Shown here one piece after another: positions 34,387 through 43,447 of a stretch of 64,000 bases of DNA. Source of the stretch: Nitrospinae bacterium bin107 (GTDB lineage Bacteria; UBA8248); contig MPNJ01000020.1 of the NCBI GenBank assembly GCA_002238965.1, forward strand, positions 1-64,000, in the 5' to 3' direction. The notes below the pieces were generated by a model. The model had not been told where the DNA came from and did no database searches. It saw only the letters and a list, made by a program, of their open reading frames with translations. Position numbers and translations under genes: made by a program. Every line of letters begins with the position of its first letter. Within the stretch, counting starts at the first letter, position 1.

Positions 34387-35173
34387 GTTAGTCGTTGAAC
34401 GTGCGCTGGCTCCGAGCCGGGAGCGTGCGCGCAGCCTGATTTTAGCCGGTCTTGTGAGTGTTGACGGCCAACCCGCTACCAAAGCGGGTTCTGCATTTCC
34501 GGAAAATTCATCCATTACCCTAAAAGAAAATCCTTGTCCCTATGTGAGCCGTGGAGGCCTGAAGCTCGCAGGTGCGCTGGATGTCTTTGGTGTTGATCCT
34601 TTCGAGAAATATTGTATGGATGTCGGCGCATCGACAGGCGGATTCACCGATGTGCTGCTCACCCGTGGAGCGCGCCGCGTTGCATCGGTGGATGTGGGCA
34701 AGGGTTTGATTGACTGGAAATTGAGGAATGACCCGAGGGTCACTCTTCTGGAAGGGGTGAACGCCAGGCATCTGACGCGGGAAATATTTCAAGCGTTGGC
34801 GGGCGAAGAACGTCCCGGTTTATGCGTGGTGGATGTTTCGTTCATCTCAGTCATGAAGGTGGTGGGGCCGATTCATGACTTGCTCGAAGATGGCGGGGAG
34901 ATGCTCGTTCTCATCAAACCACAGTTCGAAGTGGGGAAAGGGCGTGTCGGCAAGGGAGGAATTATTCGCGACCCCGAGCTTCACCGTGAAGTGCTCCTCC
35001 GCATCTGGGATGAAACGCTTCGGATGAAATTGGCTCCCCAGGGTATTTCCTTGAGCGCGATTACGGGCGCGAAAGGAAACCGGGAATTCTTTTTATACTT
35101 GAAACCCGGAGCGAATTCTCCGGGGTCGCAAAATGTGGTTGAAAACGTCTTGGCGAAGGACCTTGAAACTTAA
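34361..35173 (+). CDS. tlyA: TlyA-family rRNA methyltransferase (S4 + FtsJ domains)
   Basis: A 270-residue protein: S4 RNA-binding domain (1-60, QRLDKLVVERALAPSRERAR) and an FtsJ-like SAM domain with the loop DVGASTGGF at 87-95 and KPQFE near residue 190. TlyA enzymes 2'-O-methylate 16S and/or 23S rRNA and some affect hemolysis. ATG 34361 lies within the end of dxs. The stop overlaps the stop of the convergent comB by 4 bases. Confidence 0.94.
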   Translation: MAKKQRLDKLVVERALAPSRERARSLILAGLVSVDGQPATKAGSAFPENSSITLKENPCPYVSRGGLKLAGALDVFGVDPFEKYCMDVGASTGGFTDVLLTRGARRVASVDVGKGLIDWKLRNDPRVTLLEGVNARHLTREIFQALAGEERPGLCVVDVSFISVMKVVGPIHDLLEDGGEMLVLIKPQFEVGKGRVGKGGIIRDPELHREVLLRIWDETLRMKLAPQGISLSAITGAKGNREFFLYLKPGANSPGSQNVVENVLAKDLET

Positions 35174-35973
35174 GAAATCCTGATTATCCCGCCATCCAGT
35201 TTGGGAACAATGTCCATAATGTCCTTCTGCGCGCAAAAAGATATGTCCTCATCGAGTCCCAGAGACGACAAGTGTTTCCCCCACCAGCTGTGAAATAGCA
35301 TCTTTTCCAGGTTTTTTTCTGCTCCATGGGCGACGTGGATAGCTGCACGGGCGGTGTCGGAGAGTTCGAGCTCCTCAAATTGTTCGGACAGGATATCCAG
35401 AAGCATCCCTGCCCCTACGGCATCTTCTTCACAATAAGCTCCTTCCCGGCCCGAACAGGCGATCAAGAGGGATTGATTCGGGATTTCATGAAGAATAGAC
35501 GCTATCCGTTCGGCAGTCGCTGTGATGTTCACGATAGCGGCGGTGAAAATTTCTCCGCAATCTTTTGCGGCGGAAAGTGTCTTGGTGCCGTTGCTTGTTG
35601 AGAGTATCAGGGTTTTCCCGCCGATTCTGCTGCGCGTGTATTCGAGAGGGGAATTCCCCCCGTCAAAGCCTTCAATGGGCTCGCCGTCCTGCTCTCCGCC
35701 AAGGATGATATTTTCGGGACCATGGCGAAGCCGCAGCTTTTCCGCCAGTTCAAGCGCCGTTTCTGGAGAGGCGCACGGATATATCGCGGAACATCCATTC
35801 TCCAGGATGGCGGCGATGTTCGTCGTGGCTCTTAATATATCTATTACGACGCACACGATGTTTCGTGTATTTTCTCCGTGCGCCCGGTGCGCATCTATGA
35901 GTCTGATGGGGATTTCCGGATGGGAAAACGCGACGTCGCACCAGGTGTTCTTGCTCACAAGAGCGATTCCCAA
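35170..35973 (-). CDS. comB: ComB-like 2-phosphosulfolactate phosphatase
   Basis: A 267-residue member of the ComB family, whose archetype dephosphorylates 2-phosphosulfolactate in coenzyme M synthesis. Motifs include VVIDILRATTNIAAILENG, the GGEQDGEPIEGFDGGNSPLE loop and STSNGTKTLSAA. In bacteria without methanogenesis the enzyme probably acts in sulfolactate metabolism or on another phosphate ester, and no comA or comC is seen here. The start overlaps the sbcD stop by 19 bases, so the two share a transcript. Confidence 0.85.
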   Translation of the reverse strand: MGIALVSKNTWCDVAFSHPEIPIRLIDAHRAHGENTRNIVCVVIDILRATTNIAAILENGCSAIYPCASPETALELAEKLRLRHGPENIILGGEQDGEPIEGFDGGNSPLEYTRSRIGGKTLILSTSNGTKTLSAAKDCGEIFTAAIVNITATAERIASILHEIPNQSLLIACSGREGAYCEEDAVGAGMLLDILSEQFEELELSDTARAAIHVAHGAEKNLEKMLFHSWWGKHLSSLGLDEDISFCAQKDIMDIVPKLDGGIIRIS

Positions 35974-36944
35974 ACGATGTCCAAATAGAAAAAATCATGA
36001 CTTAGCGCGGATAAGAGAACTTCCGCCCGTCTTTGTTGATCGCCTGATAGTTTTGGGACGTGTACTCTCAAAAGGGTATCCGGATCTCTCATGTCATCGA
36101 TTGCCCGAAACCAGTCGTCCGCCGTAGTCCCGTCGCCGGCGGAGTATGAAAGCGTTTTCATGGTGCGCGCATTGATGGGTTTTCGATTGAGTTGAATCAG
36201 GGAGCCTCTCTCGTCCATTTCTCCCAAAACGATAGAGCGCTCCCCCAGGTTGTGATCGCTGAAGCGCAATCCTTCAGGTGATCCGCTGTAGCAGGCGCCG
36301 CCGCCGCTCCACCGGGCGACGTCCATCGGCTTGTGGTAATGGCCTATGGCCACATACCCGAAGGGCAAACGCTTCAAATCATCGGCATTGAATGGATGCT
36401 CTTTGAATGCCGGATGTTCTGAGGCAAGAGCCGCTTCCGAGCCGTGGAGCAGCAGGATGGAGCGGTCGCTCAAATGTAGTTTCCGCGTGAGGATTTCCTG
36501 CAAAGGCGGTTTGAAGGCGTCTTTGGTATTCCAGGGGATTCCTGCGATCGTAAGATTGAGTTCGGCGATGTTTGTTTGCGCCAATTCGGTAGCGGCGTCA
36601 CCACGGAAAAGGTGGATGTTGCTCAGAATTTCGGGCCGGTTCCACACGGATTCCGGGTGCATCGGGTCATGATTGCCGGGTATGGCGAAACAGTGCACCC
36701 CTTTTTTGGATAAGTGGGCCAGATTCTTCGAGACGATTTCGACGTCACGATCACTTGGATGTGGGGTGTCGAACAGGTCCCCCGAAATGAGGAAGGCTTG
36801 TGCGCCCCATTTGAGCGTTTCGCGAACAGTGCGGAAAAACGCTACCCGAAGATCGGCTTGCCGCGCCGCTGCTTTGCGAGGTGGAAGATAGCCGAAGTCA
36901 TAGCCGAGATGAAAATCACCGCAATGGGCAAATCGAAAGGTCAC
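35955..36944 (-). CDS. sbcD: SbcD/Mre11-type DNA exonuclease
   Basis: A 329-residue calcineurin-like phosphoesterase of the DNA-repair exonuclease branch: Asp10 and His12 (CGDFHLGYDFG), LISGDLFDTPHPS, PGNHDPMHP and YVAIGHYHKP supply the two-metal site. The GTG start at 36944 has GGGAGA upstream; the longer in-frame extension is not coding-like and runs into the divergent gene. The usual SbcC (Rad50) ATPase is not adjacent in this window. The divergent gene at 37105 may be a functional partner (inference). Confidence 0.88.
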   Translation of the reverse strand: MTFRFAHCGDFHLGYDFGYLPPRKAAARQADLRVAFFRTVRETLKWGAQAFLISGDLFDTPHPSDRDVEIVSKNLAHLSKKGVHCFAIPGNHDPMHPESVWNRPEILSNIHLFRGDAATELAQTNIAELNLTIAGIPWNTKDAFKPPLQEILTRKLHLSDRSILLLHGSEAALASEHPAFKEHPFNADDLKRLPFGYVAIGHYHKPMDVARWSGGGACYSGSPEGLRFSDHNLGERSIVLGEMDERGSLIQLNRKPINARTMKTLSYSAGDGTTADDWFRAIDDMRDPDTLLRVHVPKLSGDQQRRAEVLLSALSHDFFYLDIVWESLL

Positions 36945-37104
36945 TTTATCTCCCAGGGCCGAAATTTCGGCGATTGTGGCATGTGTGCGTTGCGGTTGGC
37001 AAAAGCGGCAAGAGAAAAAGGCGCTTTTCCACATCGTCTTGACAGTAGGCATTGCGCCCGCCGATGATTCGTCTTTTGGGACATATTTTTCAGGAGAAAC
37101 CGTT

Positions 37105-38814
37105 TTGGCGAAGAAAGCGAGGGTGAAAGCCTCGAAAAAAACTTTTTCCAAAGAAGATTTAAGCAGGGCCGCCGCCGTAGCGGCTGGACTTGAAGCGTCG
37201 TTTACCGTGCCGGCTCCGCCGGGCGCCATGGCGCCTGCGCCACTTCTGGACGAAATCAGGGAAATGGGGGAGGTTGGTATCGCCGGAGTATTGAACCACC
37301 TCTCCTCCACTACTCCGGAGGGTCGGATTCCAACGCTTCTCGCGCTGCGCGAATTGGACGATCCTTCCGTCGTGCAAAAGCTTGTCTCTCTAATCCGGAC
37401 GATGCGGTGGTCGATACCAGGATTCACCGCGCTCCTCGAAACTCTCCGTACGTTGGACCCGGATGTGGAATTGCCGAATGGTTTGAATCCGGAAAGTTTA
37501 CGTCATGCCCAGGAGGTTTCGGATCGATTAAGTCAAAATGAGTCCCTCACGGTTGATTCCGCGAAGTCCATCGTATCGGCATTAAATAACCTGCCTTCTT
37601 TTTTGCAGGAAGTAGTATTGCGTGACGGCCTGGATAATACGGGTGAGGTCTCGGAAAAAATCTCGCTCGTGCTGGCTGAAGCGATGGTCCGGGAAGGATC
37701 ATCGCCGCCGGCATATTTCATACATATTCTTGCGGAGATGGCTACGCAGGATGCTGCGATTGCGCTTCAGAAGCTCTCGGAATCCACCAAAGACAAAGAT
37801 ACGTTGTCGCGTATTCGCAAAGCGTTGTTTCGTTTGAAAAACAAGGGCGTGGAAATTGAAAAATTGCCTGATGCGGGTATTCGCACTGCGCAGAGGTCCA
37901 CATATCCTGATTATGTTCATGCCGTAGTCAGCGCCGTAGACGGGCGCGGGCAGATGCTGTTGTGGCTTGCCCGTTCGAGGGTCCCGCGCGGGAGATATCT
38001 TGTGCAGGCGCGGTTGCATCGGGGGCAAGGCATTGTCGAGTTCACGGATGCGGAAATGAGTGCGAAAGAGTTGCGCAATGTTTTTCGCCAAATTTCAGAT
38101 ATGCCCACTTTGGCGTCACAGGAAGTGCCGGTCGGATATGCCATTTGGCTCCTGGAGCGCGGTCAACGCGAAAACGAAGCGGGAGAAGTGCCGCTGCCCC
38201 GTGGCTATACACACGCAAAGCTCATGCTCGATCCCCTGGCGGAGGCCGATGTGTTTCCCCTGGAGGGGGCGCACCCTGTCCGAGCGATCGTGAATTCGAT
38301 TGCGGAGGACGAAAAGCGGATGGAAGCACGCACGTTATTCGCCCATCGGCCTTTCTGGAGTTGGGTGATGGATGAAGATCGTGTGGCGCCGTATTTTCAG
38401 GAGTTTATAGAGTCGATGGAAAGTCAGGTGGCGCTGGATGACAATCAGAAAAAAGAGCGTCTTCAGCAGATAGTGGAAAATGGGGCGAAAGAAATTTTTC
38501 AGGACAAGACATTGCGGGAACGAATCGCGGGACAGTTGGAAGACAATGGATACATTTTCCATCAAGCGGGTGATGAAGCGATGGCCCGTGAATGTGTGAC
38601 GCTCTCTGATGAAGTACAGATGGCTGCGGATGAACCCACGCCGTTATTCGTCGAAATGGTTCAGTATTCCATCAATGTGATGCTTGAACGGGTTATCCGC
38701 CAGGTTCGCGAATCCCAGGGTGCGGGAGGAGAAATACAAGAAGAGAATCTTGAGGAAAAAGGTGTTTCAGAAAGTACGGGCCCGGAAGATTCACCGATCA
38801 TCATTACGCCGTAA
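37105..38814 (+). CDS. Large helical protein of unknown function
   Basis: A 569-residue protein I do not recognise. After a basic N-terminus (AKKARVKASKKTFSKEDLSRAA cut at the first 20 or so residues) the first ~290 residues look like HEAT-type helical pairs (LLALRELDDPSVVQKLVSLI, then IALQKLSESTKDKDTLSRI). The middle (~300-400) is more beta-like, with YVHAVVSAVDGRGQMLLWLA and RYLVQARLHRGQGIVEF. The end is helical and acidic. The TTG start at 37105 has AGGAG at 37092-37096. It is divergent from sbcD across a 160-base gap and followed after 20 bases by a VOC gene. No signal peptide is visible. Confidence 0.8.
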   Translation: MAKKARVKASKKTFSKEDLSRAAAVAAGLEASFTVPAPPGAMAPAPLLDEIREMGEVGIAGVLNHLSSTTPEGRIPTLLALRELDDPSVVQKLVSLIRTMRWSIPGFTALLETLRTLDPDVELPNGLNPESLRHAQEVSDRLSQNESLTVDSAKSIVSALNNLPSFLQEVVLRDGLDNTGEVSEKISLVLAEAMVREGSSPPAYFIHILAEMATQDAAIALQKLSESTKDKDTLSRIRKALFRLKNKGVEIEKLPDAGIRTAQRSTYPDYVHAVVSAVDGRGQMLLWLARSRVPRGRYLVQARLHRGQGIVEFTDAEMSAKELRNVFRQISDMPTLASQEVPVGYAIWLLERGQRENEAGEVPLPRGYTHAKLMLDPLAEADVFPLEGAHPVRAIVNSIAEDEKRMEARTLFAHRPFWSWVMDEDRVAPYFQEFIESMESQVALDDNQKKERLQQIVENGAKEIFQDKTLRERIAGQLEDNGYIFHQAGDEAMARECVTLSDEVQMAADEPTPLFVEMVQYSINVMLERVIRQVRESQGAGGEIQEENLEEKGVSESTGPEDSPIIITP

Positions 38815-38834
38815 TCTCAATCCAGGAGAATTCG

Positions 38835-39233
38835 ATGGAATTCGGTTTTGATCATATTCACTACGTTTGTGGGGATGTGAAGGCGTTTGCCGAGTATTTT
38901 CAAAACGTGTTCGACGCGGAAATCGTCCGCTACGACGAGGACTTCAAGGGCTCGCCCAATGCGGCGATCCAGGTCGGTCGCCTGATGATATTCGCGCGCG
39001 GCATCAGGCCTGAAGAGACGCCTGATTCCGTAGGGCCGGAACTGGTTCAGGGTCTGGATCATTTCGGGTTCGGCGTATCCGATGTGGAAGCCGCCGTGGA
39101 GTGGCTGAGAGGAAAAGGGGCGGAGATTATGGTGGAGCCCGTGCGCCGAGGGATTGGCGGACGCATGATCGCTTATGTCAGGGGACCAGGAAATATCCGC
39201 ATCGAGTTGTGCGAGAACCCGTCGGCTCATTAA
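38835..39233 (+). CDS. VOC-family (glyoxalase/dioxygenase-fold) protein
   Basis: A 132-residue paired beta-alpha-beta-beta-beta protein. It begins FGFDHIHYVCGDVKAFAEYF and has the second half GLDHFGFGVSDVEAAVEWL. The first His (DHIHY), His in LDHFGFG and the Glu in RIELCE are the likely metal ligands. Similar proteins are methylmalonyl-CoA epimerases, glyoxalases or lyases. The closest in length and pattern is the epimerase or lactoylglutathione-lyase-like group, which would fit the acyl-CoA genes nearby. Confidence 0.85.
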   Translation: MEFGFDHIHYVCGDVKAFAEYFQNVFDAEIVRYDEDFKGSPNAAIQVGRLMIFARGIRPEETPDSVGPELVQGLDHFGFGVSDVEAAVEWLRGKGAEIMVEPVRRGIGGRMIAYVRGPGNIRIELCENPSAH

Positions 39234-39361
39234 ACTGCGTTCACATTTTGAGAACTGAGATAAGCGGAGGCGCATAAGCGGGTTTTCTTGGAAAGATGAT
39301 TCGCAACTATTGCATCGCGCCTGAATTAGCATGACGATTTTTCACTTGGAGGATTCAACCG

Positions 39362-40609
39362 ATGGTCGATTTCCAGCTCACCGCCCGGCAGATGGAACTC
39401 AGAGATATCGCGAAAAGATTCGCCACCGAAGTGATGATCCCCGCCGCGGAGGTCGCGGACCGCATCGAAGATCCCGAAGCATCCTTTAACTGGGAAGTCA
39501 TCAGAGAAGGTTCGAAGCGGGGCCTCAGGACGCTGACCGTCCCGAAAGAATTTGGAGGTGAAGGCGCCGACGTTCTTTCCTGCGCCATTGTGGGGGAAAC
39601 GCTGGCGTATGGGGATCTGGGACTGGCCGTCGCCTTTGATCAGACGTGGAAGATCATGACGTCGATTGCCAACATGGCGAACGAAGAGCAGCAAAAACGC
39701 TGGCTCCCCAAAATCATGGATGATGACGAGTGCATTCTGGCGACTGCCTGGACGGAGCCCATGGCGGGTAGCGACAACGTCTGGCCCAATCAGAATCCAG
39801 GCGCCGGAATACAGACGTATGCGGAAAAAAAAGGAGACCGCTGGGTATTGAACGGCGCGAAGCGTTATATCTCGAACGGGGGCCTCGCCAAAGTTTATCA
39901 AATCGCCGCTCGGACAGATAAGAGCAATCCCATGATGAACAGTCTCACGGCCTTTTTGGTGCCCTCTGACGCCAAGGGATTTGAGGTTACGGAAGTATGG
40001 GACAAACTAGGCCAGCGATGTGTTCAGAACGGAACGCTGGAGTTTCACGACGTAGAAGTCCCGGCGGAAGACCAGATCGGAGAAGTGGGGCAAGCTTTGC
40101 CGGCGCTGGCGAATTTGTTCATAAGACACGGGAGCAACATCCAGGCGGGCGCCACCGTCCTGGGGGTGGCGCAACGTGCGTATGATCTCTCTTTGCAGTA
40201 TGCGCATGCCCGAATCCAGGGAAGCGTGCCTTTGCTCGATCACCAGCTTCAGCAAATCAGGCTTGCGCGGATGGCTATGAAAATAGAAGCCTCTCGCTCG
40301 TATTTGTGGCGCACGGCGTGGTCCACCCAGCTTGAGGAGATGGACCGGAAAAATGCGATGCTGAGCAAGGTATTCGCATCCGAGTCCGCCGTACAGGTGT
40401 GTCAGGAGGCGATGGAGCTTTGGGGCGCGGCGGGGTACATGCGGAAAAACCCGATTGAGAAACTCATGCGCGATGCCCTGAGCTTCCTGCATTCAGACGG
40501 CACGAACGATGTCTTGACGCTCAAAGCGGCCGGTTTTCTCGAAGACCCGCCCCAGGTGGATGATCTCATTTATTCCCCTCGTGTTGCAGAGGCGGCGGCG
40601 GGCAGGTAG
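39362..40609 (+). CDS. Acyl-CoA dehydrogenase family protein
   Basis: A 415-residue FAD-dependent acyl-CoA dehydrogenase with the three classical domains: helical N-domain (DFQLTARQMELRDIAKRFA), beta domain (ATAWTEPMAGSDN, then YISNG) and helical C-domain (VCQEAMELWGAAGYMRKNPI). At the position of the usual catalytic Glu in YEGT it reads SDGT, so Asp379 would have to act as base. The normal base may also sit elsewhere, as in isovaleryl-type enzymes. It is preceded by a VOC gene and has its own ribosome-binding site (GGAGG at about 39348). Confidence 0.9.
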   Translation: MVDFQLTARQMELRDIAKRFATEVMIPAAEVADRIEDPEASFNWEVIREGSKRGLRTLTVPKEFGGEGADVLSCAIVGETLAYGDLGLAVAFDQTWKIMTSIANMANEEQQKRWLPKIMDDDECILATAWTEPMAGSDNVWPNQNPGAGIQTYAEKKGDRWVLNGAKRYISNGGLAKVYQIAARTDKSNPMMNSLTAFLVPSDAKGFEVTEVWDKLGQRCVQNGTLEFHDVEVPAEDQIGEVGQALPALANLFIRHGSNIQAGATVLGVAQRAYDLSLQYAHARIQGSVPLLDHQLQQIRLARMAMKIEASRSYLWRTAWSTQLEEMDRKNAMLSKVFASESAVQVCQEAMELWGAAGYMRKNPIEKLMRDALSFLHSDGTNDVLTLKAAGFLEDPPQVDDLIYSPRVAEAAAGR

Positions 40610-40669
40610 GGCTTCGGTGGCGGGAAAAATCCGGTCAGGGAATTCGGTGCTTTACGCGCTGTTTGAGGG

Positions 40670-41566
40670 TTAGTTTCTGAAGGCGGTGATCATCACTCCG
40701 CCCGCGACGACGCAAATCGTGGCCAGAACTGTTTTGCGGTTGATTGTTTCGAGTTTTCCCAGGAAAAAGTAGCTCAGGATCAACACCCAGATTGGCGCGA
40801 TTCTGCTCAGGGGCAGAGCGGTGGACACGCTCGCCATCGTAAAGGCCGTCCAGAGCATAAACGAGCTGAAAATACCAATGAGCCCCGCGCCTCCCACCCA
40901 GATGAGACCTCTTTTTTTGCCGCGAATATCATTTTGGCCGGGCAGGATTGGCTTTGTGAGTAGAAGAATACAATTGGCTGTTGCGAAAGAAATGAACATG
41001 CCGACGCTTGGTGTCATTTGATGGGTGTAAGCGAGCTTGGCGAAGATAGGCGCTATTGCGTACGCCAGTGAAGCGACGAGCGGAAATATGAGCGCTCCTT
41101 GAAACCAGCTTTTGAAAGATTGCGATTTATCGTCTTGTATCCCGAGAATGGATACCCCGATGACGATACCCAGGGTTCCGAGTATGACCATGGCCGTCGG
41201 GTCCTCGCCCAAGACTAGCATTGCGAAAAAAGTTCCCCAAATAGGGGCTGCTGAAGATATGGGCACGCTGCGGCTGAGTCCAATACGGGAGACTCCCACC
41301 AGGTAGCTATACCTACCGATGGTGGGACCCGCGACGCCCACGGCGGTGTACCAGAAGATGGCTTCTGCCTTGGAAGTAAAAAGCGTGCCGTTTACAAGAG
41401 ATATGATGAGGCCGCCCAGGCTTACGATTCCATTGACTATCAAAGCGGCGGCCAATGGAGATACGCTTCTCATTCCTTGTCTGAGAAAAGTCTGCGCTAC
41501 GGAGAATGTGATGGAGGATCCGATTGCCAGTAGTTCACCAAGACCAACGAGTTGAATCCAGTTCAT
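40670..41566 (-). CDS. EamA/DMT-family transporter
   Basis: A 298-residue inner-membrane protein with about ten hydrophobic helices in two repeats. Typical segments are LGELLAIGSSITFSVAQTFL at the N-terminus and the second repeat after ~150 (LIFPLVASLAYAIAPIFAKL). Drug/metabolite superfamily members export metabolites or import nucleotide sugars; the substrate is unknown. It starts 4 bases inside the stop of the nth gene, so the two are cotranscribed. Confidence 0.88.
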   Translation of the reverse strand: MNWIQLVGLGELLAIGSSITFSVAQTFLRQGMRSVSPLAAALIVNGIVSLGGLIISLVNGTLFTSKAEAIFWYTAVGVAGPTIGRYSYLVGVSRIGLSRSVPISSAAPIWGTFFAMLVLGEDPTAMVILGTLGIVIGVSILGIQDDKSQSFKSWFQGALIFPLVASLAYAIAPIFAKLAYTHQMTPSVGMFISFATANCILLLTKPILPGQNDIRGKKRGLIWVGGAGLIGIFSSFMLWTAFTMASVSTALPLSRIAPIWVLILSYFFLGKLETINRKTVLATICVVAGGVMITAFRN

Positions 41567-42303
41567 GGGCTGGTTTGCTTTTGCGTAAGATGAATTTCTC
41601 CGCCTTTGGATTTTCCCGGGTTCCGGTCTTTATAGTAGGAGCACATGCGCCGCATATCACAGTCAGCGCATTTGGGGTTGCGGGCGGTGCAAATGGTTCG
41701 GCCAAAGCTCAGCATGTTCATGTGTAATTCATGGGCGCGGCCTTTGGGAATGAGTGGGGCAAGGACCGGGTGAGATTTTTCAGGCGTCGTTTTCTCAGGA
41801 ATGATGCCCAGTCGAATCATGATCCGGTGAATGTGAACATCGATGGGGAATAAATCCCGGTTTGAAGCCAGCATCAAGGTGACATACGCGGTTTTGACGC
41901 CGATGCCTTTGTGCCGGGTAAGATATTGTACGGCGAAATCATCTGGTTCATGGTGCAGGAATTCCAGGCAGAGTTGTTCTCGATCCTTACGAAGCCATCT
42001 CAGAAAATCCCGGATTCTCCCGGCTTTCTGATTCCCCAACCCGGCCGAACGGATTGCTCTGGCAAGAGCCGCTTGAGGGGCATCGGCGATTTCATCCCAG
42101 TTGCTGAAAGTTTTTTTCAGGGAATTAAACGCCAAATCGCGATTATGGTCGGTTGTACTCTGTGAAAGAAGTGTTTCAACGAGAGCATCCAGAAGACTGC
42201 TTTGCTTTATGCGCTTTGGCTTCCCGAAGCGGTGCAACAATCTGTCCGTAATTTTCAGAATTTTTCGTTTTCGGGTGGTTGGTGAGGAAACGCTGATAGG
42301 CAT
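41563..42303 (-). CDS. nth: Endonuclease III-type DNA glycosylase
   Basis: A 246-residue helix-hairpin-helix glycosylase/AP lyase for oxidised bases. Lys137 (HKGIGVKTAYV) and Asp155 (FPIDVHIHR) are the catalytic pair. The [4Fe-4S] ligands Cys205, 212, 215 and 221 match the x6, x2, x5 spacing exactly. Two deviations are seen: TAYV replaces the usual TANV, and IDVHIHR replaces VDTHVFR, as in the more divergent endonuclease III branch. A basic tail follows the cluster loop. Confidence 0.9.
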   Translation of the reverse strand: MPISVSSPTTRKRKILKITDRLLHRFGKPKRIKQSSLLDALVETLLSQSTTDHNRDLAFNSLKKTFSNWDEIADAPQAALARAIRSAGLGNQKAGRIRDFLRWLRKDREQLCLEFLHHEPDDFAVQYLTRHKGIGVKTAYVTLMLASNRDLFPIDVHIHRIMIRLGIIPEKTTPEKSHPVLAPLIPKGRAHELHMNMLSFGRTICTARNPKCADCDMRRMCSYYKDRNPGKSKGGEIHLTQKQTSP

Positions 42304-42482
42304 GCTATGTCCTGGTGCGATTTATGAATATTGATTCAGGGGCGAATAATTCCTTTACATTGCAAATTATAGATCTGAGGCATGGTCTGGCAATGTGATT
42401 TCCGAATGACGCATCATTGCCATCTTTTGATGCGAATTACCTGCACTTTCCCGAATGGAAACAAATCCTTTTGCGTTTCAGC

Positions 42483-43259
42483 TCACTGTGGCGTTATTTG
42501 CCGCTGAAGAGTTTCATCCGTTTTTACTTCCGTGTTGAGTGACGGACGGAGCAAAGCTGAAAGTCGGGAGGTGTCGTTGAATACTTTATTCGTTCTTTTG
42601 AGGCGTTCGTATACTTCTATGACCTTTGCGATGTACCGGCGCGTTTCTTTAAAGGGAGGAATCCCATTATAGCGCCGGATGTTGGCGGGCCCTGCATTAT
42701 ATGAGGCCAGCGCCATGTGTAAATTCCAGCCATATGACTCAAGTAAATATCGCAGATAACGCACGCCGCCCTCGATGTTTTCACCGATGTCGAAAACATC
42801 GTTGAGGCCCAGATGTTTTGCAGTAATCGGGTTGATTTGCATTAGTCCTTTGGCTCCATCATGAGAAACGGCCTGTGGATTAAAGTTGCTTTCCACCTCG
42901 ATGACGGCGCGCACCAACAGGGGATCGATCTCGTAGAGCCTGGAGTAATGATGTATGTGCCAGAAGATTCCGGGTTTTTCGATCGGGAAATTTCCGTTTG
43001 CCGGTGTCTTCATATGTTCATCGGGATGAGTTTTTTGGGCGAGAAACGGGATTTTCTTTAACTGCATCAATTTCGTTATGGACGGGATAGGATGCTGAAA
43101 GGGCATCCATACAGCGGCAAGGGCAATTCCGGCGAGCAGGAGTCTCGTAAGCGCCCACATGTATTTACTGCGCCCGAGTCGGAAGTCTGTTAGTTCGAGG
43201 ATGAGAAATAAAATGTAAATCGTGATCAGGGCGCTGAAGATTATGCTCATGAGATTCAT
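42483..43259 (-). CDS. Membrane-anchored lytic transglycosylase (SLT domain)
   Basis: A 258-residue protein with two N-terminal membrane helices (~5-22 and 36-52), a linker, and a Slt70-like domain at ~98-215. Catalytic Glu123 is in AVIEVESNFNP, followed by GLMQINP and SYNAGPANI, the three family motifs. It would cleave peptidoglycan glycan strands with formation of anhydromuramic acid. The gene is monocistronic; the 180-base gap before nth has no other gene. Confidence 0.9.
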   Translation of the reverse strand: MNLMSIIFSALITIYILFLILELTDFRLGRSKYMWALTRLLLAGIALAAVWMPFQHPIPSITKLMQLKKIPFLAQKTHPDEHMKTPANGNFPIEKPGIFWHIHHYSRLYEIDPLLVRAVIEVESNFNPQAVSHDGAKGLMQINPITAKHLGLNDVFDIGENIEGGVRYLRYLLESYGWNLHMALASYNAGPANIRRYNGIPPFKETRRYIAKVIEVYERLKRTNKVFNDTSRLSALLRPSLNTEVKTDETLQRQITPQ

Positions 43260-43447
43260 TCCGAGGAAAGTATTTGAATTGGTTTGGGCTGAGTACCTTC
43301 CCGTTTCGACTCAAATAGAGCTGCGAGATGAAAGGGCAAAAAAAGTCTCTTGCGCGAACTTGGGTTGGTGCAATTGCACTCTGCTGTTTCCTTCACGAAA
43401 TCAAAGATAGAGAACCGACATTGAGTGCGCAAGCGGCAGTTGGTGAA

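Noticed and set aside
36945-37427. N-terminal extension of sbcD
   Set aside because: It would run through the divergent promoter and into the opposite gene; the family N-terminus starts at the GTG with GGGAGA upstream.
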